Source of the DNA: an uncultured candidate division Zixibacteria bacterium
Lineage (GTDB): Bacteria > Zixibacteria > MSB-5A5 > GN15 > FEB-12
Direction of reading: 5' to 3'
DNA: 8,000 nucleotides
NCBI GenBank assembly: GCA_913009765.1
Contig: CAJVYT010000190.1
Location: forward strand, 1 to 8,000
In this document: piece by piece, positions 5,875 through 8,000 of the stretch
Position numbering within the stretch: the stretch's first letter is position 1
Layout of the letters: each line of letters opens with the position of its first letter
Translations under genes and position numbers: made by a program
The notes under the pieces: model-generated
The model's database searches: none
What the model saw: only the letters and a program-made list of their open reading frames with translations
Told to the model about the DNA's origin: nothing

Positions 5875-6369
5875 ATGAATCAAGAACTTGTAATAGACAA
5901 AACGATTGTCAGTGAATTCATCAATGCGGTCAAAAAAGTGTTGAATATTACTGCCGGTGAAGATGTTAAGGATCAAGTATCATATTTAGAAAAGTCTGCT
6001 GAAATACCGGGAGAAATTTCTGCGACCATTGATATTGAAGGGGATTTGCGTGGAAAAGTAGCAGTATCATTTGCTCGAGATTATGCCCGGACGATTACTT
6101 CTAAAATAATCGGTTGTGATGAATCGGAATTATCTGAAGAAGATGTTGAAGAAGGTATGGGAGAGATTGTTAATCAGGTAACCGGTAAAGTAAGAACTGA
6201 TTTATGGAATTATGGATATCGATTTAATATCTCAATTCCGGAAATAATAAATGCTCCCATAAGCCAGATTCAAACGTATGAAATTATTCCGGTACATATT
6301 ATTGTGTTTAAAGCAAACAAATCGATGTTTGCTGTGCAGATTAATGTGCAGGAAAAAAATATACTCTAA
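5875..6369 (+). CDS. CheX-like phosphatase of CheY-type receivers
   Basis: A 164-residue protein of the CheC/CheX/FliY class, which removes phosphate from phosphorylated CheY. The key mark is the catalytic E-x2-N pair, E97 and N100, in EEGMGEIVNQVTGKV (92-106); CheX proteins have one such motif and similar length, while CheC has two, so CheX is the better fit. Before it comes a beta-rich region with IDIEGDLRGKVAVSF (52-66), typical of the fold; after it ISIPEIINA and a closing strand pair. There is no signal peptide or membrane segment. No Shine-Dalgarno is visible, but the ATG is two bases after the preceding receiver's TAA, so translation is probably coupled. The genetic link to two receivers strongly suggests that one or both are its substrates. 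The operon appears to end at the hairpin at 6409-6441. Confidence 0.85.
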   Translation: MNQELVIDKTIVSEFINAVKKVLNITAGEDVKDQVSYLEKSAEIPGEISATIDIEGDLRGKVAVSFARDYARTITSKIIGCDESELSEEDVEEGMGEIVNQVTGKVRTDLWNYGYRFNISIPEIINAPISQIQTYEIIPVHIIVFKANKSMFAVQINVQEKNIL

Positions 6370-6398
6370 GTACAAATTATTATATTTGTTTTGAAATA

Positions 6399-6599
6399 TT
6401 AGTTGTCAAAAAGATTGGGTTGATAAGTTGCCCAGTCTTTTACATTTATTTTATAGTGATATTTGTATTGGCAGTCGCCGTTTTTACAAATTTTAGGACG
6501 TTTTTGTGAAATATAATCAAAAGGTTTTCCACACACTTCACAAGTAGTAGTTTTCCATTGTAGTTTAGGGAGTGATGTTGTTTTAATAGGATTATCCAT
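6399..6599 (-). CDS. Small zinc-binding protein with C-terminal QxxLF motif
   Basis: A 66-residue protein of unrecognised family. Four cysteines, C20-x2-C23 and C38-x4-C43, in TCEVCGKPFDY and PKICKNGDCQYKYH, make a likely zinc site of zinc-ribbon or treble-clef type; the KRPK and KYHYK segments around it are basic, compatible with nucleic-acid binding. The C-terminus reads YQPNLFDN; Q60-x2-L63-F64 fits the short consensus by which many proteins bind the DNA polymerase sliding clamp (inference only). The start at 6599 is the only Met. No Shine-Dalgarno is present, and a promoter-like pair at 6609-6636 would start transcription three bases before the ATG, so a leaderless message is possible. 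It is on the same strand as the S4 gene, 51 bases downstream. Its 3' end overlaps the apparent terminator of the converging operon. It could be a false small gene, but the spaced cysteines argue that it is real. Confidence 0.72.
   Translation of the reverse strand: MDNPIKTTSLPKLQWKTTTCEVCGKPFDYISQKRPKICKNGDCQYKYHYKINVKDWATYQPNLFDN
6409..6441 (+). terminator. Intrinsic terminator of the receiver/CheX operon, inside the converging gene
   Basis: AAAAGATTGGG (6409-6419) and CCCAGTCTTTT (6431-6441) pair over 11 positions in plus-strand RNA, one of them a U-G wobble, with an 11-base loop; the stem ends in a T-run followed by acatttatttta. It begins 40 bases after the CheX stop. On the minus strand the wobble becomes a C-A mismatch, so the structure favours the plus strand. 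It lies wholly within codons of the zinc protein (from about residue 53 to 64). Confidence 0.7.
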
Positions 6600-6608
6600 A
6601 TCAGACTG

Positions 6609-6636
6609 AATATATATTTTAAATTAAAGTATGCAA
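6609..6636 (-). promoter_or_regulatory. Possible promoter of the small zinc protein gene
   Basis: On the minus strand TTGCAT (6636-6631), a 16-base spacer and TATATT (6614-6609) lie in the 51-base gap after the S4 gene. A start near 6602 would leave only about three bases before the ATG at 6599, which agrees with the missing Shine-Dalgarno. The -35 box is weak, and co-transcription with the S4 gene remains possible. Confidence 0.35.
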
Positions 6637-6650
6637 TGAGAAAATTTTAC

Positions 6651-6902
6651 TCAGAATTTTTCTGAAATAAATTTTACAAATTGTTCTCGTTTTTCTTTTG
6701 GAACCGATGAGAGTGGTATCTCAATAATCTGTACTGTCTGAGGTTTTGAACCTTTGATTTGCACTATATCATCAACACTAATTTGGTATGCCGGTTTTAC
6801 TTTGGTGCCGTTAACGACAATAAGTCCGCTTTGTCCTAATTCTTTGGCAATCGTTCGTCGCTTAATAACACCTACAGTTGAGAGAAAATCATCAATACGC
6901 AT
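6651..6902 (-). CDS. S4 domain RNA-binding protein (RqcP/Hsp15-like)
   Basis: An 83-residue protein consisting of an S4 RNA-binding domain (residues 1-50) and a short tail. MRIDDFLSTVGVIKRRTIAKELGQSGLIVVNGTKVKP carries the hallmarks: R2-x-D4-x2-L7, the basic I13-K14-R15-R16-T17 helix, and the V-N-G turn at residues 30-32, then a VDDIVQI strand. The size and the IKRRT helix agree well with RqcP (YabO) and Hsp15 proteins, which bind the large ribosomal subunit carrying a stalled nascent chain, in the ribosome quality-control pathway. That role is inferred from family likeness; no other component is visible here. Its ATG overlaps the stop of the SurA-like gene by one base (TAATG), and no separate Shine-Dalgarno is seen, so translation is probably coupled. 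The symbol is left empty because RqcP and Hsp15 cannot be separated by eye. Confidence 0.87.
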   Translation of the reverse strand: MRIDDFLSTVGVIKRRTIAKELGQSGLIVVNGTKVKPAYQISVDDIVQIKGSKPQTVQIIEIPLSSVPKEKREQFVKFISEKF

Positions 6903-7930
6903 TAGATAGTATCAAAATATTTTATATATGTTGTTTTTTTCAAATCTTCAATCCACTTATCGACAATTTGTCCTGTTTTATCCTGTCGGGCAAGTTCTTT
7001 GATTTTATCATAGTCATCTTTTAATGTGAAAGAACGAGCTTCTTGATAATCAAGAAGTTTTAAAATGTGTATTCCAAAACGAGTGTAGACCGGTCCCCGA
7101 ATATCACCAATCTCTTTCCATCCGGAAACAGCATCGGCAAATTCCGGCGGCATTTGATTTGATGCAAACCAACCTAATTCACCGCCTTGTACTCTTGATT
7201 CATTATCTTCTGAATAGGTTTTTGCCATTTGAGCAAAATCATCACCATCTCTGAGAGATTGTATTAACGAATCGGCAAGCAGTGTTGTTGCAAGTGAATC
7301 TTCTGCCGATGGGGTCACTTTTAGAAGTATATGGCGAAGTTTGTATTTATCTCCTTTGATTCCTTCACATTTAATAACATGAAATCCAAACTGTGTTTTA
7401 ATAACACCGGAAATATCACCTACTGAAAGAGAAAAGGCTGCTCTGGCAAATTCGGGGACAACATCAGCTTTGGTCAAATAGCCTAAATCACCTCCATTGA
7501 CACCGGCACCTTCTGAGGAGTAGTTTGTTGCTATCACGGCAAAATCAGAGCCGTCTAAAACCATTTGTCTTAATTCTTTCATGCGAGCTTGTACTGAATC
7601 AAGAACGTGTTGTGATGGTTTTATTGTCAATAATATATGTGCTAACTTGACTGCCTCAGGTTGACTGGGAATAGAATCTTGATATTTTGTAAAAAATTCT
7701 TCAACTTCATGTCTTGATACGGCAATAGAGTAGAGTTTTTGCTGAATGAATCTTTGTTTTAAAAGCTGATTTTCGACATCAACACGATATTTCTTTTTTA
7801 AATCTCTAAGTGTGAGACCTTCGCTGCTTAACGCCTCAATGAATTTATCATACGAATCATAATTTTTTGAAATACGTGCTACCTGTTCTTCAAGCATAGA
7901 TTCTATTTCATCATCACTAATAGTCAGAGA
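6902..7930 (-). CDS. SurA-like periplasmic chaperone / parvulin isomerase, N-terminus missing
   Basis: The genuine part is 342 residues, ending at TAA 6904-6902. Numbered from the first real residue (codon 7930-7928), residues 1-85 match the C-terminal part of the SurA N-domain, starting at a SurA-like ISDDEIE. Two parvulin (PpiC-type) domains follow: about 94-190 (VKLAHILL, GGDLGYL, PEFARAAFSL, FGFHVIK) and 196-293 (YKLRHILL, GGELGWF, PEFADAV, FGIHILK). A helical segment closes the protein (300-340). The order N-domain, parvulin, parvulin, helix is that of SurA, which escorts outer-membrane proteins through the periplasm. By comparison with E. coli SurA roughly 70-100 residues, including the expected signal peptide, are lost at the contig end. 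An open frame continues to an ATG at 7987, but those first 19 codons (MIRRPPRSTLFPYTTLFRS) are adapter sequence and must be removed. The S4 gene follows with a one-base overlap. Confidence 0.9.
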   Translation of the reverse strand, partial: SLTISDDEIESMLEEQVARISKNYDSYDKFIEALSSEGLTLRDLKKKYRVDVENQLLKQRFIQQKLYSIAVSRHEVEEFFTKYQDSIPSQPEAVKLAHILLTIKPSQHVLDSVQARMKELRQMVLDGSDFAVIATNYSSEGAGVNGGDLGYLTKADVVPEFARAAFSLSVGDISGVIKTQFGFHVIKCEGIKGDKYKLRHILLKVTPSAEDSLATTLLADSLIQSLRDGDDFAQMAKTYSEDNESRVQGGELGWFASNQMPPEFADAVSGWKEIGDIRGPVYTRFGIHILKLLDYQEARSFTLKDDYDKIKELARQDKTGQIVDKWIEDLKKTTYIKYFDTI

Positions 7931-7988
7931 AGATCGGAAGAGCGTCGTGTAGGGAAAGAGTGTAGATCTCGGTGGTCGCCGTATCATT
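7931..7988. other. Illumina TruSeq adapter contamination (not genomic)
   Basis: From 7931 the sequence reads AGATCGGAAGAGCGTCGTGT and continues through the reverse complement of the TruSeq universal (P5-side) adapter, ending GTGGTCGCCGTATCATT at 7988: 58 bases, matching the adapter as I know it without a difference. It is what a read gives when it runs past a short insert. It is not part of the organism, and it creates the false N-terminus of the adjacent frame. The first A (7931) may come from A-tailing. Confidence 0.98.
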
Positions 7989-8000
7989 AAAAAAAAAACA
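7989..8000. other. A-run after the adapter (sequencing artefact)
   Basis: Ten A residues (7989-7998) and CA follow the adapter to the end of the window. Spurious A-runs are typical once a read passes the end of the adapter molecule. This marks the end of real sequence and suggests that the contig terminus was built from untrimmed reads. Confidence 0.93.

Noticed and set aside
5437..5976. 179-codon minus-strand open frame
   Set aside because: Lies opposite the second receiver and the start of the CheX-like gene, both of which carry clear family motifs; the frame is a by-product of their codon use.
7931..7987. N-terminal 19-residue extension of the SurA-like protein starting at an ATG at 7987
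   Set aside because: Encoded entirely by TruSeq adapter sequence; it is an assembly artefact, not a biological leader.

Overview
The window looks like one end of a metagenome-assembled or draft contig from an AT-rich, Gram-negative-type bacterium of the FCB group. The best pointer to the lineage is the C-terminus of the secreted M6 protease (3095-4858, minus). It carries a double dockerin-like calcium-binding repeat, preceded by a CC-x3-RGN motif, with two 'NISDIVYLINY / NLSDLVYLINY' cores. I associate this tail with candidate phylum Zixibacteria and close relatives. A periplasmic SurA-like chaperone fits an outer membrane. The phylum call is an inference and was not tested by a search.

Layout. 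1-265: 3' end of an unrecognised, very AT-rich gene (plus) whose stop codon lies in the loop of a GC-rich hairpin. 266-801: about 535 bases with no credible gene, holding a near-perfect palindrome that may be a terminator. 802-1665: HDOD signalling protein (minus). 1849-1877: strong minus-strand terminator. 1932-2432: cyclophilin (minus) with a recognisable promoter and Shine-Dalgarno. 2433-2717: intergenic stretch with a large nested palindrome and a dispersed-repeat-like sequence. 2718-3044: small GIY-YIG-like protein (plus), convergent across a shared terminator with the M6 protease (minus). 4859-5090: divergent control region. 5091-6369: operon of two paralogous CheY-like receivers and a CheX-like phosphatase (plus), whose apparent terminator lies inside the converging gene for a 66-residue zinc-binding protein (6399-6599, minus). 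6651-7930: S4 RNA-binding protein and, one base overlapping, the truncated SurA-like chaperone (minus). 7931-8000: not genomic. It is an Illumina adapter read-through plus an A-run.

How the parts relate. The receiver-receiver-CheX operon is a compact phospho-signalling unit with its own phosphatase but no kinase in view; the HDOD protein about 3.4 kb away is another signalling element but is not demonstrably linked. Three genes concern protein maturation or quality control (cyclophilin, SurA-like chaperone, RqcP/Hsp15-like S4 protein). No CRISPR array, prophage, transposase, rRNA or tRNA gene is visible. The most important practical observation is that the open reading frame reaching 7987 has an artificial N-terminus encoded by sequencing adapter. 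I found no clearly novel multi-gene system; the most promising leads are the receiver/CheX operon, the zinc protein with a possible clamp-binding tail, and the palindromic element at 2539-2624.
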